Shown: piece after piece, positions 1 to 10,879 of the stretch | Layout: each line of letters opens with the position of its first letter | Position numbering within the stretch: position 1 is the first letter of the stretch | Origin: Isoetes taiwanensis | Taxonomy: Eukaryota > Streptophyta > Lycopodiopsida > Isoetales > Isoetaceae | Assembly (NCBI GenBank): GCA_021234155.1 | Contig: JAJEKV010000143.1 | Coordinates: 444,636-508,635 of the forward strand | Direction of reading: 5' to 3' | DNA length: 64,000 nucleotides | Position numbers and translations under genes: made by a program | Notes under the pieces: model-generated | What the model was told of the DNA's origin: nothing | Database searches by the model: none | The model's input: only the letters and a program-made list of their open reading frames with translations

Positions 1-315
1 GAATATTCCTTTCAATGTAATAAGGAATATTCCTTGTAACTATGGGTGCACTAAACAAACTAAAGAATATTCCTTTGAAGGTAATAAGGAATATTCTTGA
101 TAACTAAACACTAAGGAATATTCCTTTCAATGCAAAAGGAATATTCCTTTCAAGGTAATAGGAATATTCCTTGTAACTATGGGTGCACTTAAACAAACTA
201 AAGAATATTCCTTTGAAGGTAATAAGGAATATTCGATAACTAGGCTAAGGAATATTCCTTTCAATGCAATAAGGAATATTCCTTTCAAGGTAATAAGGAA
301 TATTCCTTGTTATCT
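1..315. repeat. AT-rich tandem repeat built on a 14-bp palindrome
   Basis: The palindrome AAGGAATATTCCTT or a one-base variant occurs about ten times. A higher-order unit of roughly 136 bp, beginning near the word AACTATGGGTGCACT, recurs at about 41 and 177. The array probably starts before the window, since base 1 lies inside a palindrome. It looks like a small satellite or the subterminal repeats of an unseen element. No coding function is evident. Confidence 0.85.
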
Positions 316-995
316 CTATATTGTTGACTCACGCTTTACCAAACACAATATGCATAGGTACACAATATGCCTTAACATAATCCATTCATTTGGCATTTGT
401 TGATTTGGCAATTGTTGATTTGGTAACATGTGGAACATTGCATGCATGTGGGATATTTGAGCCCATTACTAAAAAAGGGTGGACTAGGATTACATCTTGG
501 ATAAGTTATGGCACGGGCACATGAATCAAGATTACAAGCCGGTGAGCCATAACTTTTCAACATCTAATCTCTATCCACACTTATCAATGAAGCAAACAAA
601 ACCCTATTTATATATGCATACGATTTTTTGTGATATATGCATGTGGGATATTGCTAACTTTGTGTTAGGGTTGTGCTAAGCGCATACCAAGCAATTGGTC
701 TCATAATATGGTTCAAAACCTATACATTTTACATTTGCAAAAATATTGAGGTGGGTGGATCGGCCCCGAGGGTGTGAAATCGTATGCATGGATACATCCC
801 TTTCCTCTTCTCGCCTAATTCCCAAAACAAAATCAGTATGCATGCAAACATCCCTTTTATTCCCAAAATTCTGCCCCAGAGCTTCATTCCGTCCCCATCG
901 TCTATTCCGCCATCTCCTTCACTCCTTCCCCATTCCGTCCATCTCCTTCACTTCCGCCATGGCCATGACCATACACCAACTATCATATTCACCAG
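316..995. other. Unrecognised intergenic DNA
   Basis: AT-rich sequence with no recognisable protein, RNA gene or repeat family. The short open frames here have no domain-like composition. Confidence 0.5.
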
Positions 996-1004
996 AACGA
1001 GCAC

Positions 1005-1252
1005 ATCCCACCACACACCACACCATTCACCACACTCCCCACCACACACCACACCATTCACCACACACCATACACCATACACCAAATGGTGGAGTGTGGA
1101 GCGGTGGTGGAGTGTGGTGGTGGGGGGTGGTGTGTGGTGGTGGTGGTGTGTGTAGTGGTGTGTGGTGGTATGATGTGGTGTGGTGGAGTGTGGTGGGGTG
1201 TGGTGGTGTGGTGTTGTGGATTGTGGTGTGGTGTTGTGGGGTGTGGTACAAG
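1005..1252. repeat. Complementary CACCA / GTGGT low-complexity arms
   Basis: About 80 bp of pure CACCACA-type sequence (about 1,005-1,084) is followed almost immediately by about 160 bp of GTGGTGT-type sequence (about 1,087-1,250). The second arm is the reverse complement in kind of the first, so the tract can fold into a long imperfect hairpin. The G-rich arm also has G-quadruplex potential. Open frames through it are compositional artefacts. Confidence 0.85.
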
Positions 1253-1690
1253 GTCACAAAATATATCAGTCGAAACAATCAAGTAACTGTTTTGATTGAC
1301 CAAAAAGGGTACAAGGCTTCTTTAAATCAGAAATCTTTTTTCTTAAAAAAAAAAAAACTTACATAGTCATAAAGTATACTATCAGTAGTATACTATTCAG
1401 CATAGTGTCATTTACACATTCCTTATGATAGGAAATGTGAACACAAATATGAACAAAAGATATATATAAGCTTGTTACATAGTACATACTCAGACTCATG
1501 ATCTTTCGAAATCGAGGATTCTTTGGCCGATCGTTCTTTTCGGTTGGCATCACAATGCATGACCAAAGCATCTATTAGAAATTGTCGCCGTGGACAGGTA
1601 TTCATGAGAGAACCATTTAGATGTAATCTGTGACATCCATAAATAAGGTTAGAAATATTTAAAGGAACATAAGATGCAGTACATACAAGG
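1253..1690. other. Unrecognised flank of the Ulp1-like remnant
   Basis: Contains an A-rich run near 1,346-1,358 and AT-rich sequence. No confident feature; it could be 3' sequence of the minus-strand Ulp1-like remnant upstream in coordinates. Confidence 0.4.
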
Positions 1691-1696
1691 GAAGGC

Positions 1697-2160
1697 ATAC
1701 AACTTACTTCCATATCTCTACCAGAGACAAGAGTTTCAACATATTTGTGCATAAATCCCATCACATACAACCCACATGATGTTAAATCGGCTCTTTGTGG
1801 CACCTCTACTTCTTTGAATCCAATTAACATTATTTCTCTTCATGAAATCGACGCCTCTAGATACCGGGTCGATCGATGTGGTTAACATTTGTGTGTGTAG
1901 CCTACATATCACGAAATTTAGCGCAGATCAATTAGCGAAGAAAAGCAAAGCAACAACTTAAAGTATTACATACCCTTTGATTGCTTTCTCATTCGCCAGA
2001 TAACCTCGTAAGAGGATTCAAGGCGTGAATTCACAGTGCGGTAGGATCTTGGAATCGATGGTGCGGCGTAAAACAGCCCAAAGACAAAATGGTCATTCTC
2101 AAGGATAGGTGCAAGGATATGATGGCATTTAGCTACCACAATCCCTTCATCCCCGATTTC
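1697..2160 (-). pseudogene. Ulp1/C48-type cysteine protease C-terminal fragment
   Basis: Minus-strand translation gives HHILAPILENDHFVFGLF followed by a conserved-looking stretch up to a GTATGT donor near 1,973, then an exon reading VPQRADLTSCGLYVMGFM. The Q...D...SCGLYV pattern is that of the Ulp1/SENP family, where the Gln and Cys belong to the active site; these proteases remove SUMO-like modifiers. A second donor (GTAAGT) follows SGRDME near 1,705. Only the last third of a peptidase domain is visible, with at least one likely frame break. Many plant DNA transposons carry Ulp1 domains, so a transposon relic is likelier than a host gene. Family call is fairly secure; exon limits are approximate. 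Confidence 0.6.
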
Positions 2161-2546
2161 ACTATTTCAATGCGGTGATCCTTGGTGATTCACCCTTTCT
2201 TTTCTTTGTTTGGTAGCTTCTCTAAACCTTATATAGTTGTAAGCGGGATAAAAAAGATTTTGCTCTTCCACTCGAAAAGGCAATGTCTCATACAAGCACA
2301 CTGGATTAGATTAAGATTAACATTAGAGACAAGGAATAGCAACAAATACATTTCGGTTACAACCGGTTATTACACGCCATAAAGATCCCCAATGGCGGCT
2401 ACTCATTTTGGAGTTAGTTGCACATAAAATTGCTATGTCGATGCAACCACTTTCATTTCAAATTGTACGTGACGGTTCTTGAATGGCGTGAATGGCGTGA
2501 ATTCCATAAGTTTATCCTTGTCATCATTTTTTGTCGGATCTAAGAT
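2161..2546. other. Unrecognised sequence
   Basis: No supported gene. Upstream exons of the minus-strand Ulp1-like remnant would be expected here but I cannot identify them. Confidence 0.35.
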
Positions 2547-2806
2547 GTTAGTGTCATATTAACAATTGATCCATGACAATAAAGCATAAATTGATACCTT
2601 TCAATCTCTGTTTCCGATGGTTTAGACACGCAAAATGAGTAGAATATAATAAGCTACTTGAAGTATAAGTAAGTCAATGTTAGTGTCATATTAACAATTG
2701 ATCCATGACAATAAAGCATAAATTGATACCTTCCAATCTCGTTTCCAAATGGTTTAGACACGCAAAGCGAGTAAAATATAATAAGCTACTTGAAGTATAA
2801 GTCAAT
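2547..2806. repeat. Local tandem duplication (~132-bp unit)
   Basis: Two near-identical direct copies begin with GTTAGTGTCATATTAACAAT at about 2,547 and 2,679 and both run to AAGTATAAGT. They differ by a few substitutions and 1-3 bp indels. Confidence 0.85.
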
Positions 2807-2886
2807 GTAATCTAGCAATTACCGTTTTGCAGCAGATGTCCCCTTTCTGGGTTTGCACTCTCTTTTTTTCGGTGATGACCATAAAT

Positions 2887-5605
2887 TTAGTCGTTGCCTT
2901 GGTGCAATCTCAAGGTTTCTTCAACATCATCTAGCTCCTTTGAATCATCGCAAGTCTCGAAGACAAGAAAGTGCTTCATTCTAATGTTTTGAAAGCAAGA
3001 CAAAAAAGAAACACGCACTGCCAAAGAACAAGCCTTTTCCTCAACTTGAAAAAACAAACTTTCAGATTTGTTTTCAATGTCGTCACCAACATCTTGATAA
3101 TTTTATCTGTAAACACGTCAACGTAAGTTTCAAAATACAAAAAAAAAAAAAAAAATAGAAACCCTGAAAAGGAGAGAGAATTACTTTTACGGGCTTTCAC
3201 TAGTTGCTCAATAATAGCGGCTTCGGCTCAAGGTGGGATCTCTTTTTGGAAAACAACCTCTGCTGCAAAATATTGAACATTAGTGAACTCTAACTACAAC
3301 AGATGCAATCTTAATGTAGTCAGAATGTAATCACCCTACCTTCCACATACCCCTCTGTCTCCAAATCCTGCATTGATTGCTTATGAGTTGTTGCAATTCT
3401 CAAAGGTGATGTAGATGTGGATGGACTTCCAACATCGATAGCAGCAGCATCTTTTGTGCCAGGTTCAGCAATTGGGATGTCTGAGAATGGTAAATGCAAC
3501 CCCTTCCCAATAACATTCTTCTTTTCACCTACAACATGAGATTTTGCTATATTGGAACTTAAGCATAGTGCACGAAACATGAATTGTTTAGTTTACTGCG
3601 TTTTACTTCTTCCTTTCTTGATACTACCCATATGCGCATTGACACAATTGGGTGTCAATAAGAAATGTAAACACTTGATTCAGAATCAAGGGGAGATGTA
3701 GAGTAGATAGAAGCAAAATCAAGAAAAAAACAATCGATGCAAATCAAAAGCAGAACAAATGTTAATTACATGCAAGTAGTTTTTTACTGAGGGCAAACTT
3801 CTGCTGATAATGTAACGACAAAATAGAAGTACATTAGTGTACATAGCTATCACAATGTAAAGGAAAACCAAATACTAAATTCAAATGCATTTCAGAACAA
3901 AATATTTTATCAATACACCCTATCAAATACATCATTCAGCATTGAATGTAAAGGAAAGTCAAATACCAAATTCATATGCATTTCTAATCACATGTAAATG
4001 CAAAGTACAGTCAATGCAATACACCCTATTAATACACCCCCAGAAAGGAATTCCGGAAAAGCACTTCATAACACATGTAAATGTAAAGTACAGAAGCAAA
4101 TACATTTCCTCTTTACAGTAAAGACAAAACCACGTCAAATCAAATGTTAATACCTGCATGATGGAAACTAACTACATCTAAGTACACTCAAACTAATTAT
4201 GTAATCAAAATAGAAATAGATGTACCTTCGGAAGGGATTCCTAAAGCGGTGTCGTCGGTCCTGGGACCATGAACAATCATGTACACATGTATTCGATCGT
4301 TGAAACCCCTGAATACAAGACAAAATAGACAATATGTATGACCACAAAGTGGAGATATTACCATGGTCGAGTCAAGGCAATCATTAAAAAATTTCTTGTG
4401 CAAGTATTGCTTATATGTGAGAATGAAGCGCTCCGTCTTGCTGCGAGTATGGGAGCGGGCTGCAGGCCTATCGGGTCTGATCTTTCCAAATGCTTAGTCA
4501 TCTCCTTTATTCTATTCTCACAGTTGGAATTAACTTCCAAATCCTTGCTGATTTTTTCAATGGCAGCTTCTAATTCTTGCAAATCAGCCTTTAAACAATC
4601 AATGGGAATCATTAGAGCATCTAAGTCAGCAATATAACTTGATTTCTCCTCCTCTAAATGGGAAGCCAAAGCCATTTGCACATCGGTTGGCTTCTCGCTT
4701 GCTTTTAAACCCGCCATAATGCTTGATCGCTCACATATTTTTGCATCTTTACTCTGCACAAGTCTTGTCAAGAAGCTCTTATCACTCTCATGCTTCAAGT
4801 TCAATTTCCATTGTTTTCCTTTTCTCTTTTAAAGTCAGATTTCATCAAGCATGGAGGCGAATCTAATGCTCTTGTTTCCCTCCACCTTTTCATCATTTCA
4901 AGCTCACTGCGCCAATTCTACAGAGGCATACATTTAATAGCTTTAACATTGGAAGACTTTATCAGAAGCTAATTCTCACAGGTGATTCTTTTTTGAGAGC
5001 CTTTTGAATGAAGACTTGCACTTGCTTTCACCTCATCCCAATCAATGCTTACTCCTCTGTAATGAAGTGCATATGCTCGGGCAAAATACAATGTAATGTG
5101 ATGATTTGCAATGTCCTTCCTACAAAAAACGTGCTCATACACAGAAAATAAATATGCCATCCAACCAGGCTTAATCCTGCACTCTTAATAACCCCTAACA
5201 AAAGGGGCTTAGAACCCCAAACATCTGCACTATTTGCACTAGCCCCACGAAACATGCTATCAAAATTGTTGCTCCTAAGTCGCTTCGATGCTTACCTTGT
5301 CAAACTCGGGCGGCAAGACCTCCCGATCTGAAGAAGACCCACTCTTGAGTTTTCGGGCGGCAGTTCTAGTGGGAGACCTTGGCATGGGCTTTACAGGTTT
5401 GTTGCGAGGAGATTTCCTTGGAGATGTCTTAGTTCCAAGCTCCTTCGTCATGATCTCTTCCCTGGTGCTTCAGCTCTCTCAAAATGCAAGCTTTTGGCTA
5501 TGGAGGTCCTGATCTTGGCTATGGAGGTTCGAATATGGATGTCAAGCTTTCGGCTATGGAGGTTAGAATATGGATGTCAAGCTTTCGGCTATGGAGGTTC
5601 GAGCG
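2887..5605 (-). pseudogene. Gene B copy 1: RING-finger coiled-coil protein, multi-exon
   Basis: Read 5' to 3' on the minus strand: an N-terminal Lys/Arg/Ser/Pro-rich part (TKTSPRKSPR near 5,430); a segment containing ANHHITLYFARAYALHYRG (about 5,100); a coiled coil rich in Glu/Lys/Leu (EEEKSSYIADLDALMIPID near 4,640); then a RING-like cluster CLDSTMVISPLCGHTYCLFC near 4,350. The N-D-C before CLDS supplies part of the first Cys pair. A GTACATC donor lies near 4,226. Later exons follow at 3,340-3,585 (donor GTAGGG), about 3,187-3,260 and about 2,887-2,985, ending ETLRLHQGND and a stop. RING proteins of this layout are usually E3 ubiquitin ligases, but the family is not identified. Several frame breaks are present, some at CTG/CAG sites. 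This is the only one of three copies retaining the 3' exons. Confidence 0.5.
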
Positions 5606-5704
5606 GAAGGAAGGTTGAACAGAGCGCGGGAGGAGAGTTAAAAATTATTTGCCCTATTAATGATTCATTCCAAGAATAATAATTTCTGGGGGGGAGGGAT
5701 TTCC
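3468..5704 (-). repeat. Duplicated gene B block, copy 1
   Basis: This interval recurs at 18,061-19,972 (truncated) and 22,392-24,660. All three start at the word GCAATTGGGATGT. Copies 1 and 3 share the end GGGAGGGATTTCC. The flanks differ: copy 1 continues into gene B 3' exons on one side and into element L on the other. Confidence 0.85.
5495..5605 (-). repeat. ~35-bp minisatellite in gene B N-terminal coding part
   Basis: About two and a half units of GGCTATGGAGGTTCGAATAT plus GGATGTCAAGCTTTC. The homologous site at 24,418-24,560 holds about one unit more. If the intact unit is 36 bp it would encode a 12-residue repeat containing LHSQKLDIHI on the minus strand. Confidence 0.7.
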
Positions 5705-5829
5705 ACTTGGTGTTTGATTCTACTGGTGTCTGATGAAACTGATCTCTAGCCACTTTATTTTTCGGAAAAGTCTTGCAAAGGACTCCGTTTAGGTCGAACA
5801 CCATAACCTTCTTAGAAACGCAATGGAAG
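5703..5829 (-). pseudogene. FCP1-like phosphatase exon, truncated after ~35 codons (element L)
   Basis: Reads KKVMVFDLNGVLCKTFPKNK just after a TTTCAG acceptor (5,830-5,835), matching the R exon at about 59,858. DLNGVL is HAD motif I as seen in plant FCP1/SCP-like phosphatases, with Asn in place of the second catalytic Asp. The exon ends abruptly where gene B block 1 begins, so most of the phosphatase domain is gone. Confidence 0.75.
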
Positions 5830-5884
5830 CTGAAACATCAAACATGTATCCGGTCAGCAAGATACGATAACACAAACAATACAA

Positions 5885-6025
5885 ACGCGCCAAGCGTGAT
5901 TTGAGATAGTCTTAACCAAATCGCGCTCGGCGTGATTTCGTTTGACAACGAAAAATAATCAAAGCACGCCTGGCGCGATTTAATTCAAAGGTAATACAAA
6001 TTAAATCACGCGTGGCGCGATTTTG
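5885..6025. repeat. Intron-3 palindrome cluster (element L)
   Basis: Four copies or variants of the CACGCCTGGCGTG palindrome at about 5,889, 5,927, 5,965 and 6,005, each followed by a GATTT-type spacer. They lie in the intron between the donor GTATGG (about 6,035-6,040) and the acceptor at 5,830. The corresponding intron of element R has one clear and one degraded copy. Confidence 0.8.
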
Positions 6026-6040
6026 TGGGCAAGGCCATAC

Positions 6041-7976
6041 CTATCATCTTCAGTTTCGCTGCCGTCGTCGGCGTCATTCTCCCCTTCGCCACCCTTAATC
6101 GTCGTACTCTTCTGACTATTAGAATTGTTATTTTCTATTAGTTCCGCTGCGTCCTTCACAACTGACATTATTTTACTATTGATTTGGCAAACTTGTGAAT
6201 CACTAGAGTCGCCTTGGTTGCCTTCAATTTCGGTTACCCTGTCAATTAGTTCATTGTTAACCTGTGAATCTACTCTATTGTTGCTTGCATCACCCTGAAG
6301 GGAGGCATAGATATTCCCTAAGTTCGCCGCGATCACATTACTTTGAGCAGCCAGTTTAGCAGCTATTTGTTCATTGCTTTCCTTATCAGGCTGTGTATTA
6401 GTAGTTCCCTCACCAGAACCATCGTCCACTTTTGAATTGGACAAGTCTACGAGACTTTTGATTGCTGATGATTTCAGGTTCCCATAAGGGCCTTTAGGAG
6501 ATTTGGCAAGCACATGCATGAGGAATGGTTCAAGAAAGTCTTTGGCCTGCCTCATCACTCACAAAGCAAAGGACATCTTCTAACACCCATAAGAGCCTCT
6601 CGCAATATAACCTCAACATGAAGCTCAAAGCAGTTGTATCAATTGGAGCAAATGCCTCGACGAGGTAAGCAGCCATAGACGGGGGAAATCCATTTTTATT
6701 TAAGGGGCCCTTCTCCTTAGTTTGTAGCTCGTACTTGATTTCCCCACTTAGGAGAGGGTCCCGATCCTCATCCTCTTCTGACTCATCCTGTTCTGACTGA
6801 TCCTGATCCGTATAATAGAATATAGTTCTTAAGTCTGGATCATCTAGAAGAAAACATTCCCATGTAATCGCTATTGTCACGCTTTGGCCTTAGCAATATC
6901 ATATTCCTCGTCGACGGCATGGCTATCATAATAAAGATCACATGTGCCATCTTCCGTTCGTCATGACTCATTATCTTTAACATCATATATTAGGCATCCC
7001 TCCTAATAACTTTGACGCCTCCGGATCATGAGCGCGGATAATGCATGCAGATATGACTCACCGAAGGACAAATGATGACAATAGTGAAGGACCTCTCAGT
7101 TGTCAATCCTATATACCGTAAAGAAGTTTGCTATAGTCCTTCTAGTTCATGCCCATATCTCCTCTCCCACCCCTATTTGTCCAACACAAAGAGTGATATA
7201 TTTTAAGGCAAGAAGTTGATTCCGGCAAGAGACCTTTGTACCCAATGGAGACCGAATCTTCGGATGGTGTCTTCTTTCTCCAATAATCTTCTTCACAAGG
7301 GCCACTTTTCTTCTCAACTCGGCCAAGCACCTTAGGGGGTAGAGTCTCCTTATGTTTTGTATTTTTAGCCTTCCAATTCTTTAGGAAGTCCTTTGACCGA
7401 ATACAAACTTCTTGATGTCATCATTCTGACCTTGTATTTGTCCAAAGAATCCAATTTGAGATAATGCCACATCCCCGATAGCCTTTGTAACTCAGCTCCT
7501 ACTGGTGACTTCATTGTATCGCATGTACATCCTTCACATGGCTGCAGCACTCAATGAAGGACATCCTATCCTTAGTGAAAGCACTCTTCTTGTATAAGAC
7601 CTCTGAGTCACATTCAAGTCAAAGATGCTTACATCAACAGGAGGCACCCTACCCATAGTATCTGGCAGCTTCCCTTGTGCATAAGCGTCCCATAATTCAT
7701 TCCACTTTTGCCATACTGCCTCCTTACAAAACACAATCTTATACGAGTCTGTTGGGCCTGACCTGCTAGATGAGCTTTTAGAAGGATCTGCAATGTCATC
7801 ACCACCTTTTTTCTTTGATTTTCTTGCGGTTTTCTTCTTCTCTGATAATTATCTGCGACGAGTCCGGCTCCAAAGGCTTGAAAGCCTCGGACTTTGACCA
7901 TGCATGCACGGTGGGTAATGGGCAGCCATATTCCACCCACTGTTGACAGGAGTGGCGCACTTGCTCCACGTATGGA
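6041..7976 (-). CDS. Element L long gene, third exon: linker with acidic C-terminal half
   Basis: Starts after a TTTTGGCAG acceptor (7,977-7,980) and ends at AG/GTATGG (6,041). The 5' part reads LRHARQQWVEYGCP-like in the R copy; in L, CKEAVWQKWNELWDAYAQGK (about 7,730) is clear. The middle encodes FLEPFLMHVLAKSPKGPYGN (about 6,540), and the 3' part is rich in Asp, Glu, Asn and Ser (DDGSETEDDR). No catalytic motif was recognised. It joins the ParB-like part to the FCP1-like part, so it is probably an interaction or linker region. Frames break near 6,540, 6,890 and 7,550; R often restores them, so the true frame is one long exon of about 640 codons. Product of a transposon, not a host gene. 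Confidence 0.55.
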
Positions 7977-8017
7977 CTGCCAAAAGTACAGGCATTGAAT
8001 CAGTATCAGAAGACAAG

Positions 8018-8400
8018 AAACACGCCGGGCGCGATTTCAATAGAAAAGATCAACCTCAAAGCACGCCTGGCGTGAAATGAATTAAATACCAATGCAATTC
8101 ACGCCAGGCGTGCTTTCGAATCGGTTGAATTCACGCCAGGCGTGCTTTCGAATCGGTTGATTTCACGCGGGCGTGATTTCAAATGAAACCAAATCACGCC
8201 CAGCGTGCTTTCAAATCAAATCAATTCACGTCATGCGTGCTTTAACATTTCACGCCTGGCATAAATTGGTTTGATTTGAAAGAAACCAAATCACGCCAGG
8301 CGTGGCATGAATTGGTTTGATTTGAAAGCACGCCTGGCGTGATTTGGTTTCATTTGAAATCACGCCTGGCGTGAATTGGTTTCATTTGAATGAACGCCTC
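8018..8400. repeat. Intronic array of CACGCC(T/A)GGCGTG palindromes (element L)
   Basis: About eleven to twelve palindrome copies spaced by about 30-36 bp, separated by A/T-rich spacers such as ATTTGGTTTCATTTGAA. The left half reads mostly ...GCCAGG... with GCTTT on the right; the right half reads ...GCCTGG... with GATTTGG. The whole array is therefore itself an imperfect inverted repeat. It is the second intron of the long minus-strand gene. It is not a CRISPR: repeats are 13 bp, palindromic and with homologous spacers. Confidence 0.9.
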
Positions 8401-8975
8401 AGGAAGTCAGGGAAATTTTAGGCAACAACCAGTATACCAGCCCCAGTGTACATGGAAGCCAATTTTTACTGGTGCATACTCACACAATTATTGTGGAACT
8501 TATCCTGCTGCCTTATGGCAGACAAAGTGGAGGACATGTATAGGCACAAGTTCTACCACGTCGGGGATCATCATCGTATAACCCCAGTAACCAACTCCCA
8601 AAGCTAAACATACACTGGCCAGGGTTTGAACCCCTGACCAAGTGCACATTTATTTTGACATTACTAGGCCTATACCAACTCACCACACATCCGTTGGGCA
8701 AAACTTTAGCCATACATGCACACTTTGTAGGCAGATAGAATCCCGCCTCAGGAAGTCGGGGAAATTCTAGGCAACAACCTGTATACCAGCCCCAGTGTAC
8801 ATGGAAGCCAATTTTTATTGGTGCATACTCACACAATTATTGTGGAGCTTATCCTGCTGCCTTATGGCAGACAAAGTGGAGGACATGTATAGGCACAAGT
8901 TCTACCACGTCGGGGATCATCATCGTACAACCCCAGTATACCAGCCCCAGTGTACTGGAAGCCAATTTGAACGAA
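8397..8975 (-). mobile_element. tRNA-derived SINE-like insert with internal duplication
   Basis: Absent from the matching place in element R. On the minus strand GTGGTGAGTTGGTATAGGCC (8,668-8,687) resembles a pol III box A and GGTTCAAACCC (8,622-8,632) a box B, at tRNA-like spacing. The block AGGAAGTCRGGGAAATTYTA at about 8,400 recurs at about 8,750 (period ~350 bp), and part of it a third time at about 8,938, indicating nested or tandem insertion. It sits exactly at the 5' splice junction of the ParB-like exon, replacing the GTAACT donor seen in R, and appends a foreign tail to that exon. SINE family not identified. Confidence 0.55.
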
Positions 8976-10091
8976 CGTCTTCCCCATTTCATTCAAAGTT
9001 GCACTAATCTCAGCCAAATCTGCAGGTGAAGTATTGGTATCCAAGAGACGACACCTCCTATACGCATAGTGATTGTAGAACACGCTTTGGCACATTTTGT
9101 TCTTTTTGCCGATGAGGGCCTTTTTGCCTCAACGAGAATCGCCGCCGTCGATGATGACTAATTTAATGTTTTCATTTGACATTAACTCCTCGAAGTTCGT
9201 CCACATAGCAGGCTTGTTCAAGATCATATCCCAAGGTAACACATCCTGGCATAGGCATTTGACTGGATTACTAATCATGCTCAACAATCTCCATGGCATG
9301 TCTTTGGATCATATCTTACGCTAACATAAATGGAGCTTGGTGAACGGATGAGGGACTTCACATGGATCATAAAACTTTCCTTAAGACCCAATGGATAATG
9401 GTCACGTATTTATTCGGCTTGTTCATGGCCTCTAACCGCTGCGCCACCACTCGTCTGTTCATTCTCAAAAATAGAAGCCTCCATGCCTTTCGACAAACCG
9501 CAGTTGAACATCCTTCCCTAGATCTAGGACCCTCCTAGAAGCTTTCAAGTCAGCTAATTCCCTAGCTTGCGCAAATAGTGACTTGGTGTCGGTTTTTAGT
9601 GAACATGCCTCACGCATACCAGAAACCCTTAGCAAATAGATATTGGCGAATCGCTACATTGGTTGGCCAACCATACTTAAAACATGTCTCACCGTTCACA
9701 TCTGTCTTCATGAACGTATCCTTGTATGCAGTAGCTCTACAAAGGAGTAAGTCCGAGCGGATCTTTCTTTTTGCTTATGTGTAATCTCCAAGAGCAATTT
9801 GCGGTTGGTGTCATCCTCTTCCTCACAAGAGATTAGGATCCCTTGTTTGGTCATCTTGTGCGCTTCCTTTTCCTCGAGAAGAGAGTTAAGTCGAGCTTGC
9901 CATTTGTCTTGGCAAGGTCAACGCATTCACTCGGCACCCTCGTCCATTTCCTCTTCGAGGCGAGGGTGGTTGCTATAAGAATCGCCCTTCATCATCTAAG
10001 GTGAGATCATATGGTACCGCATCCGGGTCGTCTACCCTTGCTTTCTTGGCGTGAATAGAACCCGAAATATTAGTGGTTTTTCCTCTTGGGC
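8976..10091 (-). CDS. Element L long gene, second exon: ParB/DGQHR-like domain
   Basis: Matches R 56,186-57,322. The minus-strand frames encode SADLAEISATLNEMGKTF-like sequence (about 9,030), FYNHYAYRRCRLLDTNTSPA (about 9,060) and, in broken frames, the domain core best read in R (VVIDGQHSVEAQKAL). Such DGQH(R) motifs occur in ParB/Srx-like nucleotide-binding proteins. L has more frameshifts than R (near 9,120, 9,340 and 9,580), and its acceptor is changed (TTGCGATTG instead of TTGCAG). Likely inactive in this copy. Transposon cargo; the assignment rests on the motif and local pattern only. Confidence 0.5.
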
Positions 10092-10140
10092 AATCGCAAA
10101 AAGAAGATGAACATTTTTAGAGTACTTTTCAGAAAAAGAG

Positions 10141-10200
10141 ATCACACTTGGCGTGCATTTAAACCTAAATTAGTACAATTCACGCTTGGCGTGTTGGTAG
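10141..10200. repeat. Intron-1 palindromes (element L)
   Basis: Two variants, CACACTTGGCGTG (about 10,144) and CACGCTTGGCGTG (about 10,182), in the intron between the RG-rich first exon and the ParB-like exon. Confidence 0.75.
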
Positions 10201-10543
10201 CTCCTATTATTGATCATGCTATCGTGAATTTGAAACTAAATTAGTTTGCATCCACATTTTTAAGCTACATACCCTTTATGAATCCATATTTCACACTATT
10301 TAACCTCATTGAACATTGTTATCTCCAACTGTCTAACACTGCTATATTCTATAAAACAGAGCAAAATTATGTTCTACAAAGCGGACAATCGAGCATTAAC
10401 TGATGGTAATATTTTAAAATTCATGCAAAGCATAATAACTCAAACTCATGCAAAGCATATTAGCGAAGGCAAGGAAATATCTCAAATTCATGCAAGCATA
10501 ATACTCTCCACACCGATTGTATATTACGTGGCAAATTAAATAC

Positions 10544-10679
10544 CTTGAATAGGGTTCTGTGTATTCTGTGTATTCTGATCAACGTCCTCTGAAACTTGAG
10601 AAGTGCCGGGTTTTGAGATTCCTCTTCCACCGCTTCCTCTGCCCCGTCTGCCTCGACCTTGATTCGTTTAAGAAGACAT
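10544..10679 (-). CDS. Element L long gene, RG-rich first exon
   Basis: ATG at 10,677-10,679 and donor AAG/GTATTT at 10,544. The translation after a premature TAA (codon 4) is TNQGRGRRGRGSGGRGISKP, then QVSEDVDQNTQNTQNPIQ. In R the stop is absent (MSSKTNRGRG). RG-rich tails commonly bind RNA or DNA. The start is chosen because it precedes the basic tail and is conserved in both copies. The stop may be a sequence error. Confidence 0.5.
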
Positions 10680-10879
10680 CTCCGGAGCCGCCTAGTAACA
10701 GAGTCGGAAGGTTGCTCGGATACGCGCTCGAGCTGCTCGAAGAAATAGCTTTTTCTACCTGTACGAGAAATAGCGTTTTCTACCTGCACGAGAGAAATTT
10801 GAATTTCAAGAAAACAAAAAATGCAATTTCGAAATATTCTTGACACATAAAAATAATAATGACGAAGATTCACTTTCAA

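Noticed and set aside
746-1366. Long open frames on both strands over the CACCA/GTGGT tract
   Set aside because: They arise from stop-poor low-complexity sequence and have no domain-like parts.
8018-8400. Regularly spaced repeats resembling a CRISPR array
   Set aside because: The repeat is a 13-bp palindrome with related, not unique, spacers; it lies in a spliced intron of a plant transposon and there are no cas genes.
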